64,000 nucleotides of DNA from Streptomyces rimosus (GCF_008704655.1 NZ_CP023688.1:3906001-3970000); one strand, 5' to 3'. Positions 44,084-52,848 are shown, counted from the first letter of the stretch. Numbers and translations: made by a program. The notes: a model not told the origin generated them from the letters alone.

Positions 44084-46048
44084 TTACTCGGCCTCCGCCA
44101 CCGGCTCCGCGAACTGCGCCGCGTACAGCCGCGCGTAGGCACCGTCCGCCGCGAGCAGCTCGTCGTGGGTGCCCTGCTCCACGATCGCGCCGGACTCCAT
44201 GACCAGGATCAGGTCCGCGTCGCGGATCGTGGAGAGCCGGTGCGCGATCACGAAGCTGGTGCGGCCGGTGCGCAGCTGCGCCATGGCGTGCTGGATGAGG
44301 ACCTCGGTACGGGTGTCGACCGAGCTGGTGGCCTCGTCCAGGACCAGGATCGCGGGCTCGGCGAGGAAGGCGCGGGCGATGGTGATCAGCTGCTTCTCGC
44401 CCACCGAGACATTGGCGCCCTCGTCGTCGATGACGGTGTCGTAGCCCTCCGGGAGGGTGCGCACGAAGCGGTCCACATGGGTGGCCTTCGCCGCCTCGAT
44501 GATCTTGTCCATCGAGGTGCCCTCGGGAGCCCCGTAGGCGATGTTCTCGGCGATGGTGCCGCCGAAGAGCCAGGTGTCCTGGAGCACCATGCCGATGTTG
44601 GCGCGCAGCTCCTCGCGGCTCATCGCCTGGATGTCCACGCCGTCCAGGGTGATCCGGCCGCCGCGCACCTCGTAGAACCGCATGAGCAGGTTGACCAGCG
44701 TGGTCTTGCCCGCACCGGTCGGGCCGACGATCGCGACGGTCTGGCCCGGGTGGACGGCCAGCGACAGATCGTCGATCAGCGGCTTGTCGTCCTCGTAGCG
44801 GAAGGAGACGTCCTCGAAGACGACATGGCCGCTGATGTGCTCCGGGCGCTCGGGCGCGGCGGCGTCCGGCTCCTGCTCGGCGGCGTCCAGCAGCTCGAAG
44901 ACCCGCTCCGCCGAGGCGACGCCGGACTGCACCAGGTTCGCCATCGAGGCGACCTGGGTGAGCGGCTGGCTGAACTGCCGGGAGTACTGGATGAACGCCT
45001 GTACGTCGCCGATGGACAGCGCGCCGGAGGCGACGCGCAGGCCGCCGACCACCGCCACCAGGACGTAGTTCAGGTTCCCGATGAACATCATCGCGGGCTG
45101 GATGATCCCGGAGATGAACTGCGCCCTGAAGCCCGCCTCGTACAGGTCCTCGTTCTCCTTGCGGAACAGCTCGGCGGACTCCTTCTGGCGGCCGAAGACC
45201 TTGACCAGGGAGTGGCCGGTGTACATCTCCTCGATGTGGGCGTTCAGCTTGCCGGTGGTCTTCCACTGCTGGACGAACTGGGGCTGCGCCCGCTTGCCGA
45301 CCTTGGTGGCGACGACGACCGACACCGGGACGGTGACCAGCGCGACCAGGGCCAGCAGCGGCGAGATCCAGAACATCATCGCCAGCACGCCGACGATGGT
45401 CAGCAGCGAGGTGAGGATCTGGCTCAGGGTCTGCTGGAGCGTCTGCTGGATGTTGTCGATGTCGTTGGTCGCGCGGGAGAGCACCTCGCCGCGCGGCTGC
45501 TTGTCGAAGTAGCGCAGCGGCAGCCGCGCCAGCTTCTCCTCGACCTGCTCGCGCAGCCGGAAGACGGTGCGCTGCACGACGAAGGTGGCGATCCGGGCCT
45601 GCACGAAGCCGAAGGCGGACGCGCCCACGTAGATCAGGAAGACCCACATCAGCACGGTGCCGACGGCGCCGAAGTCGATGCCCTGGCCGGGTACGACCGG
45701 CATCGTGCCGAGCATGTCGGCCAGCCCGTTGTCGCCCTGGTCGCGCAGATGGGCGACGGCCTGGTCCTTGCTGATGCCGGCCGGCAGCTGCCGGCCGACG
45801 ATGCCCGCCACGATCAGGTCGGTGGCGTGGCCGAGGACCTTGGGGCCCAGTACGGACAGCGCGACGCCCAGCAGGCCGAGCACCACCGCCACCCACATGA
45901 CGGCGCGCTCGGGCCGCATCTGCCGCAGCAGCCGCAGGCCGGAGCCGCGGAAATCCATGACCTTCTCGGTGGGCTGGCCGCCCATCATGCGCGCGGGACC
46001 GGCGGCCGGCGCGGGCCCGCGCCGCTGTGGCGCCTCCTGGCTACTCAC
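44084..46048 (-). CDS. ABC exporter half-transporter, consensus-site subunit
   Basis: A 654-aa type IV ABC exporter half: about 45 cytoplasmic residues, six membrane helices (about 50-340), then a nucleotide-binding domain. Walker A GPTGAGKTT and Walker B ILVLDEATSSVD with the catalytic Glu are normal, but the signature loop reads NVSVGEKQ instead of LSGGQ. Paired with the overlapping upstream gene, it makes a TmrAB/BmrCD-like heterodimer with one active and one degenerate ATP site. The first periplasmic loop is long (about 85-130). Substrate unknown: drugs, lipids or peptides are typical. Confidence 0.93.
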   Translation of the reverse strand: MSSQEAPQRRGPAPAAGPARMMGGQPTEKVMDFRGSGLRLLRQMRPERAVMWVAVVLGLLGVALSVLGPKVLGHATDLIVAGIVGRQLPAGISKDQAVAHLRDQGDNGLADMLGTMPVVPGQGIDFGAVGTVLMWVFLIYVGASAFGFVQARIATFVVQRTVFRLREQVEEKLARLPLRYFDKQPRGEVLSRATNDIDNIQQTLQQTLSQILTSLLTIVGVLAMMFWISPLLALVALVTVPVSVVVATKVGKRAQPQFVQQWKTTGKLNAHIEEMYTGHSLVKVFGRQKESAELFRKENEDLYEAGFRAQFISGIIQPAMMFIGNLNYVLVAVVGGLRVASGALSIGDVQAFIQYSRQFSQPLTQVASMANLVQSGVASAERVFELLDAAEQEPDAAAPERPEHISGHVVFEDVSFRYEDDKPLIDDLSLAVHPGQTVAIVGPTGAGKTTLVNLLMRFYEVRGGRITLDGVDIQAMSREELRANIGMVLQDTWLFGGTIAENIAYGAPEGTSMDKIIEAAKATHVDRFVRTLPEGYDTVIDDEGANVSVGEKQLITIARAFLAEPAILVLDEATSSVDTRTEVLIQHAMAQLRTGRTSFVIAHRLSTIRDADLILVMESGAIVEQGTHDELLAADGAYARLYAAQFAEPVAEAE

Positions 46049-47778
46049 GCGGCCTCCTGCTCGGTGAGCTGGGAGAGGACGATCTCCCGGTACGTCTCGT
46101 TGTCCGCCATCAGTTCGGTGTGGGTGCCGGTGCCGACGACCCGACCCTCGTCCAGGACGACGATGCGGTCGGCGCCGCGGATCGTGGACACCCGCTGGGC
46201 GACGATCACGACGGTGGCGCGGTCCGTCTCGCGGGCCAGCGCGGCCCGCAGCGCCGCGTCGGTCGCGTAGTCCAGGGCCGAGAAGGAGTCGTCGAACAGG
46301 TAGATCTCCGGCCTGCGCACCAGCGCCCGCGCTATGGCCAGGCGCTGCCGCTGCCCGCCGGAGACGTTGCCGCCGCCCTGGGCTATCGGCGCGTCAAGGC
46401 CGCCTTCCATGCGCTCGACGAAGTCGCGGGCCTGCGCGGTCTCCAGCGCGTGCCACAGCTCCTCGTCGGTGGCGTCCGGGTTGCCGTAGCGCAGGTTCGT
46501 GGCGACGGTCCCCGAGAAGAGGTACGGCTTCTGGGGGACGAGGCCGATGACGGAGGCCAGCGTCTCCGGAGCGAGGGTGCGTACGTCCACGCCGTCCACC
46601 AGCACCTGGCCGCCCGTCGCGTCGAACAACCGGGGCACCAGGCCCAGCAGGGTGGACTTGCCGCTGCCGGTGGAGCCGATGACGGCGGTGGTCTCGCCCG
46701 GCCGGGCGAGCAGCGAGATGTCCTTGAGGACCGGCTCCTCGGCGCCCGGGAAGCGGAACTCGACGCCGCGCAGTTCCAGTTCGCCGTGCCGTCGCAGCTC
46801 GGTGACCGGGGCCTTCGGCGGGGTGACGCTGGTGTCGGTGCCCAGCACCTCCTGGATGCGCTCGGCGCAGACCTCGGCGCGCGGCAGCATCATCACCATG
46901 AACGTCGCCATCATGATCGACATGAAGATGTACATCAGGTAGCTGAGGAAGGCGGTCAGCGCGCCGATCTGCATGCCGCCGCTGTCTATCCGGTGCCCGC
47001 CGAACCAGACCACGGCCACGCTGGAGACGTTCACGATCAGCATGACCAGCGGGAACATCAGCGACATCAGCCGGCCGGCGCGCAGCGAGACGTCGTACAG
47101 GTCGTGGTTGGCGCTCTTGAAGCGCTCGCGCTCGTAGCCGTCGCGGACGAATGCCCGGATGACCCGTATGCCGGTGATCTGCTCGCGCAGCACCCGGTTG
47201 ACGGTGTCGATGCGCTCCTGCACGCCGCGGAACAGCGGGCGCATCCGGCGCACGATCAGCGACACCAGGACCGCCAGGACCGGCACGATGACCAGGATGA
47301 GGCCGGACAGCGGCACGTCCTGGTTGAGCGCCATCACCACGCCGCCGACGCACATGATGGGCGCCGCGACCATCATCGTGAACGTCATCAGGACCAGCAT
47401 CTGGACCTGCTGCACGTCGTTGGTGGTACGGGTGATCAGGGACGGCGCGCCGAACCGGCCCACCTCACGGGCGGAGAAGGACTGCACCCGGTCGAAGACC
47501 GCGGCGCGGATGTCCCGGCCCAGCGCCATGGCCGTACGGGCGCCGAAGTACACCGCCCCTATGGAGCAGCAGATCTGGAGCAGCGTCACGGCGATCATGA
47601 CGCCGCCGAGGCCGAGGATGTAGCCCATGTCCCCCTTGATGACGCCGTCGTCGATGATGTCGGCGTTGAGGGTGGGCAGGTAGAGGGTGGCCAGCGTCTG
47701 GATGAGCTGGAGCAGCACGATCAGGGATATGGGGCGCATATGGGGTCGCAGATGCGCCCGCGCCAATCGGACCAACAC
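46045..47778 (-). CDS. ABC exporter half-transporter, degenerate-site subunit
   Basis: A 577-aa half-transporter with six membrane helices (about 18-300) and a nucleotide-binding domain. Walker A GSTGSGKST and signature NVSGGQRQ are normal, but Walker B reads IYLFDDSFSALD, with Asp in place of the catalytic Glu. This complements the altered signature of its partner: the two defects meet in the same composite site. It is first in the operon and its stop overlaps the partner's start by 4 nt (ATGA). Function: export, substrate unknown. Confidence 0.93.
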   Translation of the reverse strand: MLVRLARAHLRPHMRPISLIVLLQLIQTLATLYLPTLNADIIDDGVIKGDMGYILGLGGVMIAVTLLQICCSIGAVYFGARTAMALGRDIRAAVFDRVQSFSAREVGRFGAPSLITRTTNDVQQVQMLVLMTFTMMVAAPIMCVGGVVMALNQDVPLSGLILVIVPVLAVLVSLIVRRMRPLFRGVQERIDTVNRVLREQITGIRVIRAFVRDGYERERFKSANHDLYDVSLRAGRLMSLMFPLVMLIVNVSSVAVVWFGGHRIDSGGMQIGALTAFLSYLMYIFMSIMMATFMVMMLPRAEVCAERIQEVLGTDTSVTPPKAPVTELRRHGELELRGVEFRFPGAEEPVLKDISLLARPGETTAVIGSTGSGKSTLLGLVPRLFDATGGQVLVDGVDVRTLAPETLASVIGLVPQKPYLFSGTVATNLRYGNPDATDEELWHALETAQARDFVERMEGGLDAPIAQGGGNVSGGQRQRLAIARALVRRPEIYLFDDSFSALDYATDAALRAALARETDRATVVIVAQRVSTIRGADRIVVLDEGRVVGTGTHTELMADNETYREIVLSQLTEQEAA

Positions 47779-48004
47779 CTTTCGAGCCTAAGCGAGTGGT
47801 GACCACCGGCAATCGAATTTTCCGGCGCCACCCGAACGGACCAGCAGGCTTTGCCAGAACTTGTCCGGACACCCGCCACGGTCAACCGGAACGGGAGCCG
47901 TCGCGGCGTACGCCATCATGGAGGCACCCTGAACGACGCAACGACGTGACGACAAGAACAACGACGAGCACGCCGAACACGACGAACACGACGAAGAGGC
48001 CGCC

Positions 48005-48268
48005 GTGACAACAACTGGCACCGTGCGCTACTGGGCCGCGGCGAAGGCCGCCGCCGGCACCGCCGAGGAGCCGTACGCGGCGGCGACGCTCGCCGAGGCA
48101 CTGGCCGCGGCGCGCGAGCGGCACGCCGCGAACCCGGAGTTCGCCCGCGTCCTGCTGCGCTGTTCGTTCCTGGTGGACGGGGACCCGGTCGGCAGCCGCG
48201 ATCACGCGGCCGTCCGGCTGGCCGAGGGCGGCACCGTCGAGGTCCTGCCGCCGTTCGCGGGAGGATGA
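48005..48268 (+). CDS. MoaD/ThiS-family sulfur carrier protein
   Basis: An 87-aa beta-grasp protein ending in the Gly-Gly needed for thiocarboxylation (VEVLPPFAGG). N-terminal VRYWAAAKAAAGTAEE fits MoaD-type subunits of molybdopterin synthase, though other members serve in Cys or thiamine synthesis; no MoaE or activating enzyme is nearby. GTG start with GAGG 6-7 nt upstream. A short AC-rich repetitive stretch (48-bp, 47940-47995) precedes it. Overlaps the next gene by 4 nt. Confidence 0.85.
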   Translation: MTTTGTVRYWAAAKAAAGTAEEPYAAATLAEALAAARERHAANPEFARVLLRCSFLVDGDPVGSRDHAAVRLAEGGTVEVLPPFAGG

Positions 48269-49851
48269 GCGAGAGCATGAGCGAGAACCAGTCGCCGAAT
48301 CCGTACGGGCCCTACGGCCCGTACGAGCCGCACGACCAGCAGCCGCACGACCAGCGGCAGCCGCAGCAGCCCGCGCCGGACCCGCAGGCTCCGTACGGGG
48401 CCCCTGGGACGTACGAGAACGGCGGTGCGTACGGGCAGCAGGCACCGCAGTCGTACGGCGGTCACGACGGCACCTACGGCCAGGCGCCGCAGCAGCCGTA
48501 CGGCCAGCAGCACGGGCAGCAGGCATACGGGCAGCAGCCGCAGCAGCCGTACGGCCACCAGGCATACGGAACCCCGCCGTACGGCCGGCAGCAGCACCAA
48601 CAGCACCCCCCGCAACAGGCTTACGACGCGTACGGGCAGCCGCAGCAGACGGCCTGGCCCGCGGCGGCCGGTCAACAACAGCAGACCGGTCAGTACGGAC
48701 AGCCGGGTCAGGGCGGGCAGTCCGGCCAGTACCCCACCGGCCACGACGGCCGGGCGGGCTACGGCCAGGCCCCGGCCCAGGGCGCTTCGTACGGGCAGGA
48801 CGCCTATGCCACGGGCGGCGGCCACGAAGACCCGCAGACCCAGATCTGGACGGCGCCGACCTGGGACACCAGCGCCCAGCTGCCCGTCCTGGGCGCGGCG
48901 GACGCGGGCAGCGACCCGTCGGCCGCGGAAACCGCGTACCTGCCGAAGCAGAGCCCCGCGCCGGCCGCCGCGCGGAGCCCGCAGCCGCAGCCCCGCCCCC
49001 AGACCCCGCCGCAGACCGGCGCGCGGCCGGGGCAGCACCGGGGCGCCGCGGAGCATGAGCGGCCGTCGGACGGGCCCGCGCCCGACCTGTCGCGGCTCGC
49101 GCCCAACCAGCGGGCCCGTGCCGAGGGCCGGTCGCCGATCATTGCGCCGGGCCTCCAGCCCGCGGCCGTCACCGCCGCGCTGGCCCTGCTCCTGGCGCTC
49201 GCCGCGCCGCTGCCCCGGGTGGCCCTGATGGTGCCGGTGGTGCTGCTCCAGGCCGTCACCGCGGCCGGCTGGTTCCGCCTGAACGGCATGTGGCCGGCCC
49301 GGCAGGGCATCGCGCTCGCCTTCCTGGCGGGCGTGACCACCGACATCGCGCTGCTGGCCACCGAACGCGAGCAGGCGCCCCTGGTCGCCATGGGCACGCT
49401 GGGCGTCTGGTGCCTGTTCGTGCTGATCCTCCAGCTGCGCAACCGCAGCAGCGCCGACGAGCGGATGTACGCGCTGACCGCGGGCCTCACCTCGACCGCC
49501 CTCACGGTGCTGGCCGCCGGCCAGCTGGCGGCCGCGGCGAGCGCGGTGACGGTGGGCTGCGTCGCGGTGGCCGTGGCCACCCTCGCCCGCGCGCTGCCGC
49601 TGCCCCCGGTCCCCTCGCTCGCCGTCGCCCTGCTCGGCGGCGCGGGCGCGGGCATCGCGGCCGGCCAGCTGAACGGCCTGGGCGCGGCCGGTGCCCTGCT
49701 CGGCCTGGTCGCCGCCGGCTGCGCCCTGATCGGCCTCCGCGTGGCCAGCTACGACTACCCCTCCCGCTTCGTCCACCTGACCGCGGGCGTGGCCCTGCCG
49801 CTGACGCTGGCGGCGCCGGCGGTGTACGTGCTGGGGCGGGCGCTGGCCTGA
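48265..49851 (+). CDS. Membrane protein with long Q/Y/G/P-rich N-terminal domain
   Basis: A 528-aa protein in two halves. Residues 1-280 are low-complexity, with many PYG, QQPYG and YGQ repeats, prion-like in composition and presumably cytoplasmic and disordered. Residues about 295-528 hold seven or so membrane helices, starting AAVTAALALLLALAAPLP. No family name comes to mind. The start overlaps the MoaD-like stop (ATGA), so the two are co-translated, a pairing I cannot explain functionally. A hairpin follows at 49867-49894. Confidence 0.75.
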   Translation: MSESMSENQSPNPYGPYGPYEPHDQQPHDQRQPQQPAPDPQAPYGAPGTYENGGAYGQQAPQSYGGHDGTYGQAPQQPYGQQHGQQAYGQQPQQPYGHQAYGTPPYGRQQHQQHPPQQAYDAYGQPQQTAWPAAAGQQQQTGQYGQPGQGGQSGQYPTGHDGRAGYGQAPAQGASYGQDAYATGGGHEDPQTQIWTAPTWDTSAQLPVLGAADAGSDPSAAETAYLPKQSPAPAAARSPQPQPRPQTPPQTGARPGQHRGAAEHERPSDGPAPDLSRLAPNQRARAEGRSPIIAPGLQPAAVTAALALLLALAAPLPRVALMVPVVLLQAVTAAGWFRLNGMWPARQGIALAFLAGVTTDIALLATEREQAPLVAMGTLGVWCLFVLILQLRNRSSADERMYALTAGLTSTALTVLAAGQLAAAASAVTVGCVAVAVATLARALPLPPVPSLAVALLGGAGAGIAAGQLNGLGAAGALLGLVAAGCALIGLRVASYDYPSRFVHLTAGVALPLTLAAPAVYVLGRALA

Positions 49852-49866
49852 CGTCGCTGATCACAG

Positions 49867-49894
49867 GCGGGTCCGGGGTTCGCTCCGGGCCCGC
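49867..49894 (+). terminator. Terminator after the Q/Y-rich membrane protein gene
   Basis: A 10-bp stem (GCGGGTCCGG with its complement, one G-U pair), 8-nt loop, then TTTCCC. It lies 16 bp after the stop codon. Confidence 0.65.
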
Positions 49895-49934
49895 TTTCCC
49901 GTACCGGGAGCGGTGTCCCGGGCCGCGGAAAAAC

Positions 49935-49960
49935 ACCGGCTCCTACGAGCCGGTTAGGCT
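49935..49960 (+). promoter_or_regulatory. Palindrome abutting a -10 hexamer, upstream of DUF2993 gene
   Basis: ACCGGCTC-CTAC-GAGCCGGT (49935-49954), a perfect 8-bp inverted repeat, is directly followed by TAGGCT (49955-49960), a -10 candidate. A protein bound here would cover the promoter; alternatively it is a hairpin in read-through RNA. Confidence 0.5.
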
Positions 49961-50036
49961 CGCGGGAACAGACCGGGGGTCTGACCCGGTACGAAACCGG
50001 GCCGAAATCGGCCCCACGCCTGGGGGTAAGGGTTCG

Positions 50037-50747
50037 ATGCGCGCACTACGAGTGCTGTTGGTGATCGTCGTGATACTCGGCGGCCTGTTCGTGGCCGCCG
50101 ACCGGGTGGCCGTGAACATCGCCGAGGACAAGGCCGCCGACAAGATCCGCAGCAGCCAGGGGCTGGACCGTACGCCGGAGGTCTCGATCACCGGCTTCCC
50201 GTTCCTGACGCAGGTCGCGAGCCGCAGCCTGGACGAGGTGGACGCCACCATCGACGGGCTGAACGCCACCGCCGAGGGGCACACGCTGCGCATCCAGCAG
50301 CTCTCGGCGAAGTTCCACGACGTGAAGCTGACCAGCGACTACACCTCGATCGAGAGCGCCGCGAGCGCGTCCGGCGAGGCCCGTATCTCGTACGCGGACC
50401 TGACCACCGCGTCCGGCAGGAACGTCAAGGTGAGCTACGGCGGCGAGAAGAACGGCAAGAGCCAGGTGAAGATCTCGCCGAATCTGCCGAACCTGCCGAT
50501 GCTGAACGCGCTGGAGGTCACCGGCACGGTGAGCGTCGTGAACGGCGACACCGTACGGCTGCGCGCCGACTCGCTGCCGGCCCTGTGCTCGCAGCTGTCC
50601 GCCTGCCGCGACCAGGTCCGCGCGCAGACCGACCACGAGTGGAAGCTGAACCGGCTGCCCGGCGGCCTGAAGCTGGACAAGGTCGTCTCGACGCGCGACG
50701 GCATCTCGATCTCGGCGAGCGGCACGAACGTCAAGCTCCAGGGCTGA
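50037..50747 (+). CDS. DUF2993 (LmeA-like) secreted/membrane-anchored protein
   Basis: A 236-aa protein with an N-terminal hydrophobic anchor (ALRVLLVIVVILGGLFVAAD) and a DUF2993 domain for the rest. It shares ITGFPFLTQVASRSLDEVDA with the larger paralogue at 35162, and has one Cys pair (CSQLSACR). By family analogy it binds phospholipids at the outer face of the membrane. GGGGGTAAGGG lies 4-10 nt before the ATG. It has its own promoter region with a palindrome at 49935-49954. Confidence 0.88.
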   Translation: MRALRVLLVIVVILGGLFVAADRVAVNIAEDKAADKIRSSQGLDRTPEVSITGFPFLTQVASRSLDEVDATIDGLNATAEGHTLRIQQLSAKFHDVKLTSDYTSIESAASASGEARISYADLTTASGRNVKVSYGGEKNGKSQVKISPNLPNLPMLNALEVTGTVSVVNGDTVRLRADSLPALCSQLSACRDQVRAQTDHEWKLNRLPGGLKLDKVVSTRDGISISASGTNVKLQG

Positions 50748-50978
50748 CCCCGTACGCGGCGCCGGCCGGGGCACCCCCCACCCCCGGCCGGACCGGTAAC
50801 GGCAACGGCAACGGTACGAAACACCGCGAATCACCCGGCCGTCCGCGCACTGAGACACCCCGTCCCGTACATCAGACCCGCACCGCCGCGCGGGCCGCGC
50901 CCGGACGCCCCGCACCCCTCCCCCCGTCACACCGCGTACCGCCATACGGACGACCGCGTCTCAACATCCGACACACCG

Positions 50979-51008
50979 GTGACACGTCAAGCCGTCCCTC
51001 CCTACGAT
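50979..51008 (+). promoter_or_regulatory. Promoter of the leader-peptide/rhodanese transcript
   Basis: GTGACA (50979-50984), 18 bp, TACGAT (51003-51008). The expected start point coincides with the ATG of the leader peptide at 51016. Confidence 0.6.
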
Positions 51009-51015
51009 CGGTCGC

Positions 51016-51123
51016 ATGCAGAGCTCTCTGAGCGGTTCCCGTCACCGGGGACAGGCGAATCTCACGAAGCGGCGGGCAGTCGATCTGTGCCGCGTCGCCG
51101 CCATGCTCTGTCGCACTGCCTGA
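51016..51123 (+). CDS. Cysteine-type leader peptide upstream of rhodanese gene
   Basis: A 35-aa peptide with the block RRAVDLCRVAAMLCRTA at its end. Actinobacterial leader peptides with an R-x-x-x-DLCR-x(n)-CR pattern are found before sulfur-metabolism genes, where Cys codons are thought to sense charged tRNA-Cys. Two Cys codons lie close to the stop. There is no ribosome site and TACGAT ends 7 nt before the ATG, so it is probably translated from a leaderless mRNA. The rhodanese gene starts 132 bp downstream, leaving room for an attenuator. Not longer than 36 codons, hence easily missed. Confidence 0.7.
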   Translation: MQSSLSGSRHRGQANLTKRRAVDLCRVAAMLCRTA

Positions 51124-51255
51124 CGGGCGGCCTCTCCCCCCGTACACGCCCGGCCCCCTGAGGCCACCCCTGCCATTTCCCACGCAGCGCCGCGCCCCCC
51201 GCCGCAGCGCGCACCGGCGTACGCGTGCCCCGCAACTGCCCCGGAGGAGAACAAC

Positions 51256-52101
51256 ATGAGCCGTAGCGACGTCCTGGTGGACGCCGACTGGGTCGAGGCC
51301 CACATCGACGACCCGAAGGTGGTCATCGTCGAGGTCGACGAGGACACCTCGGCCTACGACAAGAACCACATCAAGAACGCCGTCCGCATCGACTGGCAGA
51401 AGGACCTCCAGGACCCGGTGCGCCGCGACTTCGTCGACCAGGCGGGCTTCGAGAAGCTGCTCTCCGCGAAGGGCATCGCCAACGACGACACCGTCGTCCT
51501 CTACGGCGGCAACAACAACTGGTTCGCCGCGTACGCGTACTGGTACTTCAAGCTGTACGGCCATGACAGCGTCAAGCTGCTCGACGGCGGCCGCAAGAAG
51601 TGGGAGCTGGACTCCCGCGACCTGGTCGACGGCTCGCAGGTGCCGAACCGCCCGCAGACCGACTACAAGGCCAAGGCCCAGGACACCTCCATCCGCGCCT
51701 TCCGGGACGACGTCGTCGCCGCGATCGGCAAGCTGAACCTGGTCGACGTGCGCTCCCCCGACGAGTTCAGCGGCAAGCTGCTCGCCCCCGCGCACCTGCC
51801 GCAGGAGCAGTCGCAGCGCCCCGGCCACGTGCCCAGCGCCCGCAACATCCCGTGGTCGAAGAACGCCAACGACGACGGCACCTTCAAGTCGGACGACGAG
51901 CTCAAGGCCCTCTACGAGGCCGAGAACGTGGACCTGGCCAAGGACACCATCGCCTACTGCCGGATCGGCGAGCGCTCCGCGCTCACCTGGTTCGTCCTGC
52001 ACGAGCTGCTCGGCCAGTCCAACGTCAAGAACTACGACGGTTCGTGGACCGAGTACGGCTCGCTGGTCGGCGTGCCGATCGAGCTGGGCGCCGCGAAGTA
52101 G
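51256..52101 (+). CDS. Thiosulfate sulfurtransferase (rhodanese)
   Basis: A 281-aa tandem rhodanese protein. The N-terminal domain (about 5-125) is inactive; the C-terminal one (about 150-275) carries Cys235 in the active loop YCRIGERS, which suits thiosulfate:cyanide sulfurtransferases of the CysA/SseA type in actinobacteria. It moves a sulfane sulfur from thiosulfate to acceptors. GGAGGAG lies 7-9 nt before the ATG. Followed after 55 bp by the DUF1416 gene, an arrangement conserved in actinobacteria (sseA-sseC-like). Control by the leader peptide upstream is likely. Confidence 0.93.
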   Translation: MSRSDVLVDADWVEAHIDDPKVVIVEVDEDTSAYDKNHIKNAVRIDWQKDLQDPVRRDFVDQAGFEKLLSAKGIANDDTVVLYGGNNNWFAAYAYWYFKLYGHDSVKLLDGGRKKWELDSRDLVDGSQVPNRPQTDYKAKAQDTSIRAFRDDVVAAIGKLNLVDVRSPDEFSGKLLAPAHLPQEQSQRPGHVPSARNIPWSKNANDDGTFKSDDELKALYEAENVDLAKDTIAYCRIGERSALTWFVLHELLGQSNVKNYDGSWTEYGSLVGVPIELGAAK

Positions 52102-52156
52102 GCGCACCGCCGCAGTACCGCCCCCGTACCCCTCAACCCTCCAAGGAAGTACCGAC

Positions 52157-52444
52157 ATGTGTGGAGCACAGGCCGGCGGCCCGGACGCCTCGACGATCAA
52201 GCCGGGCGAGACCACCATCCAGGGCAGCGTGACCCGCGACGGCCAGCCCGTCACCGGTTACGTGCGCCTGCTGGACAGCACCGGCGAGTTCACCGCGGAG
52301 GTCCCCACCTCGGCGACCGGGCAGTTCCGCTTCTACGCGGCCGAGGGCACCTGGACGCTGCGCGCGCTGGTGCCGGGCGCGACCGCCGACCGCACCGTGG
52401 TCGCCCGGCAGGGCGGTCTCGCGGAGGTCGCGATCGCCGTCTGA
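52157..52444 (+). CDS. DUF1416 protein (SseC-like)
   Basis: A 95-aa protein, full-length DUF1416. It begins MCGAQAGGPDAS with a Cys at position 2, which may be functional, followed by a beta-sandwich like a carboxypeptidase-regulatory fold (TIQGSVTRDGQPVTGYVRLL). It nearly always follows a rhodanese gene in actinobacteria, so a role in sulfur transfer is inferred. CCAAGGAAG lies 6-8 nt upstream of the ATG. Confidence 0.9.
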   Translation: MCGAQAGGPDASTIKPGETTIQGSVTRDGQPVTGYVRLLDSTGEFTAEVPTSATGQFRFYAAEGTWTLRALVPGATADRTVVARQGGLAEVAIAV

Positions 52445-52475
52445 GGACGGCACCCATACGTACACGCGTACGGCC

Positions 52476-52527
52476 GGAGGGCCGCACCCCAGGGGTTTGG
52501 ACGCCTTGGCTGGGGGTGCGGCCCTCC
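52476..52527 (+). terminator. Terminator after DUF1416 gene
   Basis: A 15-bp perfect GC stem (52476-52490 with 52513-52527) enclosing 22 nt. It separates the sulfur operon from the DUF3099 gene. Confidence 0.75.
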
Positions 52528-52566
52528 GCGCTTCCCAGGCACCCCCGCCGGACCTACGGTGGAAAC

Positions 52567-52848
52567 ATGTCCGCGCACCAGCGTCCGCCCGCGCAGCGCC
52601 GGCACCGCCGGTACTTCGCCCTGATGGGCGTGTGCATCACCTTGTTCGTGCTGGCGTGGGGCGTGGTGCGGCTGTGGTCCGTCCCGGCGGCCGTGGCGAT
52701 GTGTGTGGTCGCCATGGTCATCCCGCCGTTCGCGGCGATCACCGGCAACCGGCGGGAGCCGGGTGAGCGCTGGTGGGACGAGTCCGGCGACCCGGAGTCC
52801 GACCGGTGGTGGCGCGAGCTCGACGATCACGGCCACGGGCGCCGCTGA
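52567..52848 (+). CDS. DUF3099 membrane protein
   Basis: A 93-aa protein with two membrane helices (about 16-34 and 38-58, including YFALMGVCITLFVLAW) and a cytoplasmic tail rich in Trp, Asp and Arg (RWWDESGDPESDRWWREL). Matches DUF3099, found throughout Streptomyces, function unknown. TACGGT at 52555-52560 ends 6 nt before the ATG and no ribosome site is seen; a leaderless transcript is likely, which also fixes the start. Confidence 0.85.
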   Translation: MSAHQRPPAQRRHRRYFALMGVCITLFVLAWGVVRLWSVPAAVAMCVVAMVIPPFAAITGNRREPGERWWDESGDPESDRWWRELDDHGHGRR

